Source: Paenibacillus protaetiae (GTDB lineage Bacteria > Bacillota > Bacilli > Paenibacillales > Paenibacillaceae). Taken from it: a stretch of 64,000 nt of DNA. Position 1 is the stretch's first letter; each line of letters starts with the position of its first letter. Below, piece after piece: positions 55,664-64,000 of this stretch. Both the position numbers and the translations under genes were made by a program. The stretch is taken from NCBI RefSeq assembly GCF_004135365.1, contig NZ_CP035492.1, positions 620,001-684,000 of the forward strand, written 5' to 3'. The notes under the pieces were generated by a model. It made no database searches. It worked only from the letters and a program-made list of their open reading frames with translations, and was not told the origin of the DNA.

Positions 55664-57553
55664 ATGAATTTCATGGGTAGCCTGCAGCATCTCGGGAGAG
55701 CGTTTATGCTGCCGATGATTGTGCTGCCGGCCGCAGCCATTTTTTTGTTTTTAAGCCAACTGCCGTGGGGGTACGTCGGGCTCGACCCGATGGCGGGTTA
55801 CTTGTCCTCGGCAAGCAAGGCGATCTTTGCATTTTTGCCTTACATATTTGCTTTAGGCGTCTCGCTTGGCCTTACGGGCAACGCTCTTGCCGCAGGCATG
55901 TCCGCTCTTGTCGGGATGGTCATTTACAGCGGCATTACGAGCGCGGCGAATCCGGCGATCGAACCGACGGTATTCGTCGGCTCGGTTATCGGCATTATTT
56001 CGGGATTTAGTTACAGCCGGTTTAAAAATTTGCGCCTGCCGGAATCGATCCAGTTTTTTGGCGGCCCGCGTTTTGTCCCGTTGTTTGTCAGCTTTATCAG
56101 CTTCGTCATGTCCCTTGTGATGATCGGCCTCGCGCCCAAAATTCAATGGCTGCTGGAGGAGCTGGGGCGTGTGGTGGACTCGGGCGGCGGCTTCGGGGTA
56201 TTTTTGTTTGGTTTTGTGCAGCGTATCCTTGTTGTTTTTGGCCTGCACCATCTGGTCAGCAACGTATTCTGGTTCCAGATCGGCGCTTATGAAACGGCGG
56301 ACGGCACAACCGTATACGGCGACCTGCCGCGTTTTTTTGCCGGCGATCCGTCGGCAGGTGCTTATATGGCAGGCCTTTATCCGACGATGATGTTTGCGCT
56401 GCCGGCCATTGCTTTTGCCATCATTCACGAAGCGCGCGAAGATTTGAAACCCAAAATCCGGAAAACGTTTTTGACCGCCGCGTTATCCTCGTTTTTGACC
56501 GGCGTAACCGAACCGGTTGAATTTGCTTTTTTGTTTGTAGCGCCTTATTTGTACGTCGTCCACGCTTTTTTGTCCGGCTTTATTATGTGGGTCACCTACG
56601 AGCTTGGCATCCGGCATGGATTTTCGTTCTCGGGCGGCGCCATTGATTATGTGCTGAATGAACATTTGGCAACCCGGGGGCTGCTTATCATCCCTATCGG
56701 CATTGCGGTTGGCGGCTTGTATTATTTTCTGTTCCGCTGGGCGATCCGCCGGTTCCGCATTCCGACGCCCGGACGGGAAGAAGGCTCCCAGCTTGACGAT
56801 TGGGCGGAGGATATTCCGTACCGGGCTCCGCTTGTGCTTCAGGCGATTGGCGGCAAAGAAAATGTGCTTCATATGGAAGCCTGCATTACAAGGCTCAGGC
56901 TGAAAGTGTCGAATGAGAAGCAAATCGATACGAATGCGCTCCGCAATTTGGGCGCAGCCGGCGTAATCCGCCTTGGCGGCGGGCATGTGCAGGTTGTCTT
57001 TGGCACTTATTCCGAACTGATTCGGGAAGCCATTATGAAATCGATTCACCGCGACCAGGAGCAGGTATCATTCCATGCGCCGGTGCAAGGCCGGATGATT
57101 CCGCTGGAGGAAGTGCCGGACCCGATTTTCTCGGGCAAAATGGTTGGCGGTGGCGTTGCTTTTTTACCGGAAAAGGGTGAGCTTGTTTCTCCGATTCACG
57201 GCACGGTAGTGCATATTTACCCGACGATGCATGCGATCGGCATTCGCTCGAAGGACGGGCTTGATGTTCTGCTGCATATCGGCATCGATTCCTCCCAGCT
57301 CGGGAACAAGGGCGCTTTCCACGCTTATGTGGAGAAAGGAGATACGGTAAAACCCGGAACGCTGCTTATCCGCTTTGATCTGCTGATGGTCCGGAGGGAA
57401 AGCAAATCGATTGCAACGCCGATGGTCATTACGAACTCGGACAATATGGTTCAATCGTGGCGGTTCGGCCCGTTCAAAGCAGTCAAGAAAGGGCAGGCAT
57501 CCGTCATGTCGGTGGTGCTTAAAGAGAGAAACGGTGGAGGGGTTAAACCATGA
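55664..57553 (+). CDS. PTS permease EIICBA, N-acetylglucosamine/glucose type
   Basis: The 629-residue protein takes up and phosphorylates a sugar. The EIIC part (residues 1-380, eight to ten helices) has LHHLVSNVFWFQ, GDLPRFFAGDPSAGAYM and GFSFSGGAIDYVLN, closer to NagE/NagP (GlcNAc) than to glucose permeases. The EIIB phosphocysteine is C407 in MEACITRLRL and the EIIA phosphohistidine is H538 in LLHIGIDSS. It is fused EIIC-EIIB-EIIA like E. coli NagE. ATG 55664 follows GGAGGTG; ptsI follows with a four-base overlap. Confidence 0.9.
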   Translation: MNFMGSLQHLGRAFMLPMIVLPAAAIFLFLSQLPWGYVGLDPMAGYLSSASKAIFAFLPYIFALGVSLGLTGNALAAGMSALVGMVIYSGITSAANPAIEPTVFVGSVIGIISGFSYSRFKNLRLPESIQFFGGPRFVPLFVSFISFVMSLVMIGLAPKIQWLLEELGRVVDSGGGFGVFLFGFVQRILVVFGLHHLVSNVFWFQIGAYETADGTTVYGDLPRFFAGDPSAGAYMAGLYPTMMFALPAIAFAIIHEAREDLKPKIRKTFLTAALSSFLTGVTEPVEFAFLFVAPYLYVVHAFLSGFIMWVTYELGIRHGFSFSGGAIDYVLNEHLATRGLLIIPIGIAVGGLYYFLFRWAIRRFRIPTPGREEGSQLDDWAEDIPYRAPLVLQAIGGKENVLHMEACITRLRLKVSNEKQIDTNALRNLGAAGVIRLGGGHVQVVFGTYSELIREAIMKSIHRDQEQVSFHAPVQGRMIPLEEVPDPIFSGKMVGGGVAFLPEKGELVSPIHGTVVHIYPTMHAIGIRSKDGLDVLLHIGIDSSQLGNKGAFHAYVEKGDTVKPGTLLIRFDLLMVRRESKSIATPMVITNSDNMVQSWRFGPFKAVKKGQASVMSVVLKERNGGGVKP

Positions 57554-59292
57554 TTCAAGCTGTAGGAGCATCGGCTGGAGTAGCGATCGGCAAAGGCTTT
57601 GTGCTCCCCAATTGGGAATGGGAGTTGCCTGAGCAGCGGATTGGCGTAGCGGATTTCGCCCGCGAATTCGAACGGGTATATGAAGGGATCCGCACATCGA
57701 AGCAGGAAATCGAATTGATCCGCGACGAACTGAAAGATGTTGTTGGAGCTGACGAGTCGACTATTTTTGATGCCCATTTGGCGATATTGGACGATCCGGT
57801 GTTTATGAATGAGATTGAAGGGATTATTCAGCGGCAGTATAAAGCAGCGGAAGTTGCGGTCAAAGAAGCGATTGACCATTTTGTCACCATGTTTGATTTG
57901 CTCGACGACGATTATATGAAGGAACGCGCGCTCGATATTAAAGACGTCGGCAACCGGCTGCTGAAGCATCTGCTTGGCGCTCCGGAAATTACGCTTCCTT
58001 CGGATACACAGCCGTTTATTTTAATCGCGAAGGAACTGTCGCCTTCTCAGGCAGCCCACTTAAATCCGAATCATGTACTTGGAATTGTCACGCTTGGCGG
58101 CAGCTTGACATCCCACTCCGCCATTATGGCGAGAGCGCTCGGCATTCCGCTCATCGTTGGGGTAGAGGGCAAGCTGGAAGAGCAGCTTCAGACCGGACAG
58201 CTTATTGTAATGGATGGAACCGACGGCAAGCTGTACATCGATCCCGACGAAGAAGTGATCAAGCGGTACAGCGAGCTGCAGCGTGTGCAGAATGAGCAGA
58301 AACACGCCCTTCATCTGATTGCCGGGCACAAGCCGGAAACGCCTGACGGCAAAACGTTAAAGCTTGGAGCTAACATCAGCTCGTATAAAGAGCTGGAGAT
58401 CGCTTTGTCCAGCGGCGCGCAAGGCGTCGGATTATTTCGCACCGAGTTTCTGTATATGGACCGCAGCCGCTTTCCGAAGGAAGAAGAGCAGTTCGAAGTA
58501 TACCGCGACGTAGCCGTTCGTCTGGATGGCGCGCCGCTTACGATTCGTACGCTTGATATCGGCGGCGATAAGCAGCTGGATTATTTTGAACTGCCGGAGG
58601 AAGATAATCCGTTTCTAGGCTTCCGGGCGATCCGCATTTCGCTGGAGAGAACCGATTTGTTCAAAACGCAGCTTCGTGCGATCTTGCGTGCGAGCCACTA
58701 CGGCACCGTTAAGGTGATGTATCCGCTAATATCCTCGGTAGACGAGGTGCGGGCAGCCAATGCGGTCATGAACGAAGCCAAACGCGAGCTGGAGCGTGAA
58801 GGGAAGCCGTTCGACAAAAACTTGAAAATCGGCGTTATGATCGAAGTGCCGGCGGCAGTTATGATAGCCGATTTGCTGGCGCAGGAAGTCGATTTTTTCA
58901 GCATCGGAACTAACGATCTGGTACAGTTCACGCTGGCGGTCGACCGGATGAACGAAAGTATCGCCCACTTGTACGAACCGTATCATCCGTCCATTATCCG
59001 CATGCTGAAAGCAACGGTGGATGCGGCCAAACGGCATGGCACGACGGTAGGCGTATGCGGCGAGCTTGCAGGAGACGTTAAAGCCCTCCCGTTATGGCTG
59101 GGATTGGATGTGGATGAGATCAGCATGTCCGCCCATTCGATTCTCCCGGTAAAAGAAAGGCTGCTGCGCACGAAGCAAAGCGACAGCCGCCAGCTGCTGC
59201 CGCAGCTGCTGGAATGCGCCACAAGCGCCGATATTGTCGCCGAGCTGATGCGGTTTATGGCAAATCATGATTCTACAGGAAAGGCCTCCTAA
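57550..59292 (+). CDS. ptsI: Phosphoenolpyruvate--protein phosphotransferase (enzyme I)
   Basis: Enzyme I of the PTS, which passes phosphate from PEP to HPr. H189 in GGSLTSHSAIMARALG is the phosphorylated histidine; the PEP-binding barrel carries VGLFRTEFLYMDRS, MIEVPAAVMIADLLA and the CGELAGD cysteine block. The length of 580 residues is normal. It is translationally coupled to the EIICBA gene. There is no ptsH in the cluster, so HPr must be encoded elsewhere. Confidence 0.95.
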   Translation: MIQAVGASAGVAIGKGFVLPNWEWELPEQRIGVADFAREFERVYEGIRTSKQEIELIRDELKDVVGADESTIFDAHLAILDDPVFMNEIEGIIQRQYKAAEVAVKEAIDHFVTMFDLLDDDYMKERALDIKDVGNRLLKHLLGAPEITLPSDTQPFILIAKELSPSQAAHLNPNHVLGIVTLGGSLTSHSAIMARALGIPLIVGVEGKLEEQLQTGQLIVMDGTDGKLYIDPDEEVIKRYSELQRVQNEQKHALHLIAGHKPETPDGKTLKLGANISSYKELEIALSSGAQGVGLFRTEFLYMDRSRFPKEEEQFEVYRDVAVRLDGAPLTIRTLDIGGDKQLDYFELPEEDNPFLGFRAIRISLERTDLFKTQLRAILRASHYGTVKVMYPLISSVDEVRAANAVMNEAKRELEREGKPFDKNLKIGVMIEVPAAVMIADLLAQEVDFFSIGTNDLVQFTLAVDRMNESIAHLYEPYHPSIIRMLKATVDAAKRHGTTVGVCGELAGDVKALPLWLGLDVDEISMSAHSILPVKERLLRTKQSDSRQLLPQLLECATSADIVAELMRFMANHDSTGKAS

Positions 59293-59310
59293 TCAGAGGC
59301 CTTATTTCTT
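59281..59310 (+). terminator. Terminator at the end of ptsI
   Basis: AAGGCCTC (59281-59288) and GAGGCCTT (59296-59303), then ATTTCTT. The left arm includes the last ptsI codons. Confidence 0.75.
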
Positions 59311-59329
59311 GCTTAAAAGGAGCATTTTT

Positions 59330-59782
59330 ATGAAACAGGTTGAGGATCATCAAAGCAGCGGATCGTCATGGCGGATTGTCCGGTGGCTTCCGGCAGTTGT
59401 CTGGATGGCTGTTATTTTTTTTCTTTCGTCCCGTACAGGAGATGACGTCAATTCGTTCCTGCCGTTTTTCCATCACTTTTTCCCGCAAATGCAGGATTTT
59501 AACTGGGGCCATTTTATTTCTTATTTTGTGCTTGCTGCAACGTTGGATTACGGATTCGGAGCGAAGGCGCAGAAAGCCGGATTCAAAATCGGCATAATTC
59601 TGCTGTGCGGTTTGTACGGCGTAACGGATGAATACCATCAATCGTTTGTCGACGGCCGCTCGTCGGACTGGCATGATATCCGCAACGATATGATCGGCGC
59701 TTCCATTATGGTGCTGCTGATCATGGTGCCGGCACTGCAACAATGGTGGCGGAAGCTGAAGCGGCTAAACCGCACGCGGTAA
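59330..59782 (+). CDS. VanZ family protein
   Basis: The 150-residue membrane protein has four helices, with the family motifs IFFLSSRTGD, HFISYFVLAATLDYGF and YGVTDEYHQSFVDGRSSDWHDIRNDMIGA. VanZ-like proteins are linked to glycopeptide tolerance by lipid or cell-wall effects; whether this one acts so is not known. AAAAGGAGC precedes ATG 59330. Confidence 0.85.
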   Translation: MKQVEDHQSSGSSWRIVRWLPAVVWMAVIFFLSSRTGDDVNSFLPFFHHFFPQMQDFNWGHFISYFVLAATLDYGFGAKAQKAGFKIGIILLCGLYGVTDEYHQSFVDGRSSDWHDIRNDMIGASIMVLLIMVPALQQWWRKLKRLNRTR

Positions 59783-59942
59783 CCAGCTGGATTAAAGCCA
59801 GTAAAGGGTATTTTTTTTGAAAAATTTACAAACCGCCGCAAGCAGGGTTTCTGCAAAAAAGGTCGAATTATTTATCCGTGTGTTTCAGAAATGCTCGGTA
59901 TGAGGCGGCTCTTGCAGCTTCTGTACGAAGGAGAGGACAAAT

Positions 59943-60359
59943 GTGCAAAAGACTTGTTCTTGCGGCAATTCGATGAAAATGAAATTGCGCACTGTGATTT
60001 ATTCAGGCAAAGTGGAAATTGACAACGTTCCGATTTTTTCTTGCTCGGCCTGCACCCGAAGCGAAGTCATCCCGGAGGTCAAGCCGGACTTGACCGGGCT
60101 GATATCGCAGCTTGGCGCCGAACCTGCGAAACAAACCTTTTTGTTTAATGAATGCAATGAATGGGCAAATTTGCTAGTAGAAGCAAGCGAAAGCCGCCGG
60201 AAGCTTCCGGATGAATCGGTGGTCCGGCACCTTGCTCAGGCCAGAGTGGATGAATTATTGGATCTGTATTTGCTGGCCCAGTCATTAAACGATCAGGCAT
60301 GGATGGAAGATTTGAACAAACGCCTTGGACAGCTTAGCCGAAAAGTGCTGCATACATAA
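59943..60359 (+). CDS. YgiT-type-like zinc-ribbon protein
   Basis: The 138-residue protein begins with a CSCG...CSAC zinc ribbon (residues 5-37), followed by a helical region (LFNECNEWANLLVEAS; LAQARVDELLDLYLLAQSL). The zinc ribbon resembles the YgiT antitoxin type, but there is no toxin next to it. GTG 59943 fits AGGAGAGG; an ATG at 59941 is out of frame. Function unknown. Confidence 0.7.
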   Translation: MQKTCSCGNSMKMKLRTVIYSGKVEIDNVPIFSCSACTRSEVIPEVKPDLTGLISQLGAEPAKQTFLFNECNEWANLLVEASESRRKLPDESVVRHLAQARVDELLDLYLLAQSLNDQAWMEDLNKRLGQLSRKVLHT

Positions 60360-60438
60360 TGAAAGCGGTCACGGAACACGGAATCCTAATCTCGAATGAC
60401 AAATCGTTACATCGCTTTCAGATAAACATGCGTCAACA

Positions 60439-60467
60439 TTGATTAAAGTAATATTTTGTCGTATGAT
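60439..60467 (+). promoter_or_regulatory. Promoter of ccpA-mtnN
   Basis: TTGATT (60439-60444), 17 bases, TATGAT (60462-60467), a good sigma-A promoter 57 bases ahead of the ccpA start. Confidence 0.65.
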
Positions 60468-60523
60468 TATTCTAATATGCAGCGTGCGAAAATAAAAATT
60501 TGAGGGTAATGGAGAGAAGATCC

Positions 60524-61534
60524 GTGACGGTAACCATTTATGATGTAGCAAGAGAAGCAGGAGTATCAATGGCTACGGTATCCCGGGTTGTCAACAACAA
60601 TCCGAACGTAAAGCCCGCTACTCGCAAAAAAGTATATGAAGCGATCGAACGCCTCGGCTATCGGCCGAACGCAGTTGCACGCGGATTGGCAAGCAAAAAA
60701 ACAACGACGGTTGGCGTCGTTATTCCTGATATCTCCAACTCGATTTTTGCCGAGGTTGCTCGCGGAATCGAAGATATAGCGAATATGTACCATTATAATA
60801 TTATCTTGTGTAACGCGGATAAGAAAAAAGAAAAAGAAATCCGGGTTATTAATACGCTGCTTGAAAAACAAGTGGACGGGCTCCTCTTTATGGGCGGCGC
60901 CGTAACCGAAGAGCATGAGCAAGCGTTTCGCACCGCTAATGTGCCGATCGTGCTTTGTGCGACAACGGACGAGAAGGGGCAAATCCCTTCCGTTGATATT
61001 GACCACGAGGCTGCCGCATACGATGCGGTCGGCAAACTGATCAGCAACGGTCATACACGGATTGCGATGATCAGCGGCACGCTGCAGGATCCTGCAAACG
61101 GCTATGCCCGTTTCCAAGGCTACAAACGCGCTCTGCAGGATGCAGGTTTGCCGTATGACGACGAAATCGTCCGCGTAGGCAACTACCGTTACGAGTCCGG
61201 CGTTGAAGCGATGAAATATTTCGTAGAGCTGGCTGATCGTCCGACGGCTGTTTTTGCTGCAACGGACGAAATGGCAATCGGCGCGATTCATTGCATTCAA
61301 GATTCCGGTCTTCATGTACCGGAAGATATTTCGGTCATCAGTGTGGACAACAGCCGTATGGCGTCGATGGTTCGTCCGCAGCTTACGGCTGTAGCGCAGC
61401 CGATGTATGACATCGGCGCGGTTTCGATGCGTCTGCTGACGAAGCTGATGAAGAAAGAGAATGTGGAGCGCGGCACGGTTGTGCTTCCGCATGAAATCGT
61501 GGAACGCCAATCGGTTGGAGGAATTTCGAAATAA
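60524..61534 (+). CDS. ccpA: Catabolite control protein A (LacI-family regulator)
   Basis: CcpA binds cre sites with HPr-Ser-P or Crh-Ser-P to repress or activate carbon genes. The start [31 protein letters not shown] is the LacI-type helix-turn-helix, followed by the hinge [19 protein letters not shown] and the periplasmic-binding-like effector domain with [10 protein letters not shown] and [13 protein letters not shown]. The length is 336 residues. GTG 60524 is chosen because GGAGAG (60511-60516) spaces it correctly. It overlaps mtnN by one base (TAATG). Confidence 0.95.
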   Translation: MTVTIYDVAREAGVSMATVSRVVNNNPNVKPATRKKVYEAIERLGYRPNAVARGLASKKTTTVGVVIPDISNSIFAEVARGIEDIANMYHYNIILCNADKKKEKEIRVINTLLEKQVDGLLFMGGAVTEEHEQAFRTANVPIVLCATTDEKGQIPSVDIDHEAAAYDAVGKLISNGHTRIAMISGTLQDPANGYARFQGYKRALQDAGLPYDDEIVRVGNYRYESGVEAMKYFVELADRPTAVFAATDEMAIGAIHCIQDSGLHVPEDISVISVDNSRMASMVRPQLTAVAQPMYDIGAVSMRLLTKLMKKENVERGTVVLPHEIVERQSVGGISK

Positions 61535-62232
61535 TGGGTTACGGCACAATCGGCATTATTGGTGCCATGGCAGAAGAGATTGAACTGCTGCATCAACATG
61601 TGCAAGTATCAAGCGAAACGGCCGGTGCCGGGATTACGTACTACGAAGGCACTTTGCATGGGAAACCGGTTATTTTTTGCAAGTCGGGCGTCGGTAAAGT
61701 AAACGCAGCCGTTTGCACCCAGCTGCTTATTCATCTGGGAGCAGATTGTGTATTGTTTACCGGCGTAGCCGGAGCGCTTGATCCTACGCTCAATATCGGC
61801 GATATTGTCGTTTCATCAACCTGTATGCAGCATGATATGGACGTGACGCCGCTTGGCTATAAGCGTGGCGTAATTCCTTATCAGGAACGCTCGGAATTTG
61901 CGGCGGACCCCAAGCTGGTGGAGCTTGCTGTGCAAGCGGGAGACAAGCATTTTGCCGGACGAACGCTCGTTGGCAAGGTGCTGTCCGGCGATCAGTTTAT
62001 TGCAAGCCGTGAAATCGTGCACGATTTATACGAGTCGATGAACGGAGCATGCGCCGAAATGGAAGGCGCGGCGGTTGCCCAAGTATGCGATATGAACAAT
62101 ACGCCGTTTGTTGTGATTCGCTCCATGTCGGATAAAGCGGATGGTTCCGCACATATTAATTTTGCCGAATTTACGATTCAGGCAGCTAATCATTCTTATA
62201 CGATGATTGAAGAAATGGTTAAAAATATGTAA
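61534..62232 (+). CDS. mtnN: 5'-methylthioadenosine/S-adenosylhomocysteine nucleosidase
   Basis: The 232-residue nucleosidase cleaves MTA and SAH to adenine and the thio-sugar, clearing inhibitors of polyamine and methylation reactions. GIIGAMAEEIELL, GVGKVNAAVCTQLLI, FTGVAGALDPTLNIGDIVVS and the MEGAAVAQVC motif near the C-terminus are present. The ATG overlaps the ccpA stop. Its substrate MTA comes from polyamine synthesis, to which speA also contributes. Confidence 0.95.
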   Translation: MGYGTIGIIGAMAEEIELLHQHVQVSSETAGAGITYYEGTLHGKPVIFCKSGVGKVNAAVCTQLLIHLGADCVLFTGVAGALDPTLNIGDIVVSSTCMQHDMDVTPLGYKRGVIPYQERSEFAADPKLVELAVQAGDKHFAGRTLVGKVLSGDQFIASREIVHDLYESMNGACAEMEGAAVAQVCDMNNTPFVVIRSMSDKADGSAHINFAEFTIQAANHSYTMIEEMVKNM

Positions 62233-62270
62233 AACAACCCGCCTATGTGAAGCATAGGCGGGTTGTTTTA
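62231..62270. terminator. Bidirectional terminator between mtnN and acuC
   Basis: AAAACAACCCGCCTATG and CATAGGCGGGTTGTTTT around TGAAG, with A and T tracts on both sides. Confidence 0.92.
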
Positions 62271-62272
62271 CG

Positions 62273-63487
62273 TTATAAGTCCTGAACCGCGATTTGGCAA
62301 ATATCGCGGTTTTTGCGTTCGATTTCCGCCCGGCGCGGAATAGGCGGAACCTCGCTTAAATCGTCCATCCAATACAGAGGCAATGGAACCGGGCTTTGGG
62401 CAGCCCACGCTTCCGTCCAGGAGGAAGGCAGCCGGACGGTTGGCACAGCCCCGCCGCGGCGTGAAGACTCGTCTGCGCCGATCTCGGCAATAAGCGGGTG
62501 ATCTGTCATCGCAAGCCATACGAGCGCCCAGGCGCGGGGCACTACGCGCCATATGTCATAACCGCCGCCGCCAAGGGCGACCCAGCGTCCGCCAGCATAT
62601 TGATGCGCAAGCTCATGAATCAATTTGGGGATTGTGTAATAGATACGAGTGCTGCAATACATATGAGATAAAGGGTCAAACGCATGAGCGTCGCAGCCAT
62701 GTTGGCTGACGATAATGTCCGGCTTGAAAGCTTTCGCTACTTTGCCGATGGTTGACTGAAAGCTTTCAATCCAGGAATCGTCTTCCGTATAAGGCTCAAG
62801 CGGAATATTAAACGTTGCTCCGAAGCCGCGGTCGGAGCCTTTTTCATAAACGAAGCCGGTTCCCGGAAACAAATATTTGCCTGTTTCATGAATGGAATAT
62901 GTACATATATCCGGATCATCGTAAAAGGCCCACTGGACGCCATCGCCATGATGGACATCGGTGTCGATGTACAATACCCTTGCGCCATAGCGGGCTTGCA
63001 AATGTTTGATTGTGATAGCCGTATCGTTATAGACGCAAAATCCGGCTGCTTTATGCGGAAAGCCGTGATGCAGCCCTCCGCCCATATGGTAGGCATGAGC
63101 GGCATGTCCTTTCATAACCGCGTCCGCTGCTGCAGTGGAGCCGGCAACAATCGCTGCCGCAGCGTCATGCATGCCTTCAAAATAAGGCGTATCCTCTGTG
63201 CCAAGGCCATATTGCTCAGCTTGCGCGATAACGTTTTGCGGCGGCGCTTTCGAGCTGAGCTGGCGTACGATGCCGATGTAATCGTCTCGGTGAACGAGGC
63301 GCAGCAGGCGTTCGGTCTCTTCATCGGAACAGGCGGAGGGCTGCATCATCAGTTGTGCCGGCAGCGCGCCTGTTTTCGATAACAGATCTTGTGATAACGT
63401 TAAACGAAGCGGGTCAAATGGATGGTGAACCGCAAATTGATAGCGGGCAGAATCCGGATGATGAACGAAAACAGCATCGTATGGCAT
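62273..63487 (-). CDS. acuC: Acetoin utilization protein AcuC (histone-deacetylase-like)
   Basis: AcuC is a zinc-dependent deacylase that reactivates acetyl-CoA synthetase AcsA. The deacetylase motifs HMGGGLHHGFPHKAAGFCVYNDTAI, VLYIDTDVHHGDGVQWAFYDDP and HGCDAHAFDPLSHM with the zinc ligands and LGGGGYDIWRVVPRAW are present. ATG 63487 gives 404 residues; 51 upstream open codons are not needed. It lies next to acuA and opposite ccpA/mtnN, as in Bacillus, where acuC, acuA and ccpA are neighbours. Confidence 0.93.
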   Translation of the reverse strand: MPYDAVFVHHPDSARYQFAVHHPFDPLRLTLSQDLLSKTGALPAQLMMQPSACSDEETERLLRLVHRDDYIGIVRQLSSKAPPQNVIAQAEQYGLGTEDTPYFEGMHDAAAAIVAGSTAAADAVMKGHAAHAYHMGGGLHHGFPHKAAGFCVYNDTAITIKHLQARYGARVLYIDTDVHHGDGVQWAFYDDPDICTYSIHETGKYLFPGTGFVYEKGSDRGFGATFNIPLEPYTEDDSWIESFQSTIGKVAKAFKPDIIVSQHGCDAHAFDPLSHMYCSTRIYYTIPKLIHELAHQYAGGRWVALGGGGYDIWRVVPRAWALVWLAMTDHPLIAEIGADESSRRGGAVPTVRLPSSWTEAWAAQSPVPLPLYWMDDLSEVPPIPRRAEIERKNRDICQIAVQDL

Positions 63488-63512
63488 AACGCTTTCATTT
63501 CCTCTCTGCGGA

Positions 63513-64000
63513 TTAATACATAAATCGCTGTCTGAACCGGACCCGGTCAAATTGTTCGACCGATTGCAAAGGCACCTCTTTGCCAATGCGCACCATAAGA
63601 CAATTGGCGGGATGGGAGCAAATTTCGGGATCATCTGTCGCAAACCAAACCATACCTACGGATTTCATCAAATGCTCCATCATTTTACGATAGTCCCATA
63701 CGCTTAGTTTTGTGCCCTCCAAGTCCCAATGCCAATAATATTCCGTTGTGTAGACAATCGCGTTCTCCAGCTGGCCGTCCTCAAACGCAAGCTGAATCAT
63801 TCGCTTGCCCAGCCCGAAAGAGCGGTAGCTGCCGGCAACTTCGATGGCTCCTAATTCAATTAAATCTTCCATGCCGCCTTCGGACCAGCGCTCCAGTTCA
63901 TCGGGATAATGGAACGTGACATAACCGACGATAAGGCTATTTTCACGCGCAATAATGATACGCCCTTCTTCCAGCTCGGCAATTTCAATCAGAGCCTCAT
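63513..64000 (-). CDS. acuA: Acetoin utilization acetyltransferase AcuA (5' end outside the window)
   Basis: The GNAT-type protein acetyltransferase that inactivates AcsA by acetylation. The visible C-terminal 162 or so residues (GRIIIARENSLIVGYVTFHYPDELERWSEGGMEDLIELGAIEV, TEYYWHWDLEGTKLSVWDYRKMMEHL, MVWFATDDPEICSHPANCL, ending EQFDRVRFRQRFMY) match Bacillus AcuA closely. The start codon lies past base 64000. It is upstream of acuC on the same strand, 25 bases apart, forming the acuA-acuC operon. Confidence 0.93.
   Translation of the reverse strand, partial: EALIEIAELEEGRIIIARENSLIVGYVTFHYPDELERWSEGGMEDLIELGAIEVAGSYRSFGLGKRMIQLAFEDGQLENAIVYTTEYYWHWDLEGTKLSVWDYRKMMEHLMKSVGMVWFATDDPEICSHPANCLMVRIGKEVPLQSVEQFDRVRFRQRFMY

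Overview
The window is a chromosomal segment from a Gram-positive, spore-forming, flagellated member of the Firmicutes, most likely Paenibacillus or a close relative. The evidence is the ylmH-divIVA-ileS-lspA-ylyB-pyr gene order (as in Bacillus), T-box and PyrR RNA leaders, AGGAGG ribosome binding sites with frequent GTG/TTG starts, spore-coat type small proteins (two YjcZ-family genes), an S-layer homology protein, LexA boxes of the Bacillus type and CcpA. GC content is moderate. I see no insertion sequence, CRISPR array, integrase or rRNA gene.

Layout. 1-7.3 kb: end of ylmH, divIVA, T-box-controlled ileS of the eukaryote-like type 2, a DUF5665 membrane gene, the YteA-type zinc-finger gene ylyA (minus strand), lspA and the pseudouridine synthase ylyB. 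7.4-8.6 kb: dapL. 8.75-17.7 kb: a pyrimidine operon with one PyrR attenuator, pyrR-pyrB-pyrC-carA-carB-pyrF-pyrE, lacking pyrP, pyrK and pyrD and carrying a frameshift in carA. 17.8-19.6 kb: a chemoreceptor behind a SigD-like promoter. 19.7-26.9 kb: an ABC export cluster (ATPase, adaptor lipoprotein, giant FtsX-type permease, second ATPase, solute-binding lipoprotein) behind an ECF-type promoter. 27-31 kb: four tRNA genes (fMet, Ile-CAU, Leu-UAA, Val-GAC), a MazG-like gene, a radical SAM gene and an S-layer gene. 31-44 kb: a mixed accessory region with an SgrR-like regulator (frameshifted), YsnE acetyltransferase, a glycosyltransferase/PlsY-like acyltransferase pair, YjcZ and coat-like genes, a LexA-controlled uvrX-yolD pair, a holin-like gene, an MBL-fold hydrolase (frameshifted) and several small proteins. 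44-51 kb: speA, an MFS transporter (frameshifted), an ABC-2 exporter pair, yktB and an unidentified gene. 51-64 kb: gndA, aroK, aroA, a CoA-binding protein, a GlcNAc-type PTS permease with ptsI, a VanZ-like protein, ccpA, mtnN, acuC and the partial acuA.

How it fits together. The first 18 kb is translation and cell-division housekeeping plus de novo UMP synthesis, whose dihydroorotate dehydrogenase must be encoded elsewhere. The last 9 kb groups PTS sugar uptake, CcpA and the acetyl-CoA synthetase modifiers AcuA/AcuC, a carbon-control cluster. The middle is envelope- and spore-related.

The most important cross-cutting observation is that five genes (carA, the second ABC ATPase, the sgrR-like gene, the MBL hydrolase and the MFS transporter) each read correctly only if one G (or C) is restored in a G/C homopolymer. 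This points to homopolymer errors in the assembly or, less likely, a slippage-prone strain, and it should be settled before any of these genes is called broken. All start choices are read from ribosome binding sites by eye; all family names are from recognition of sequence motifs without a database search.
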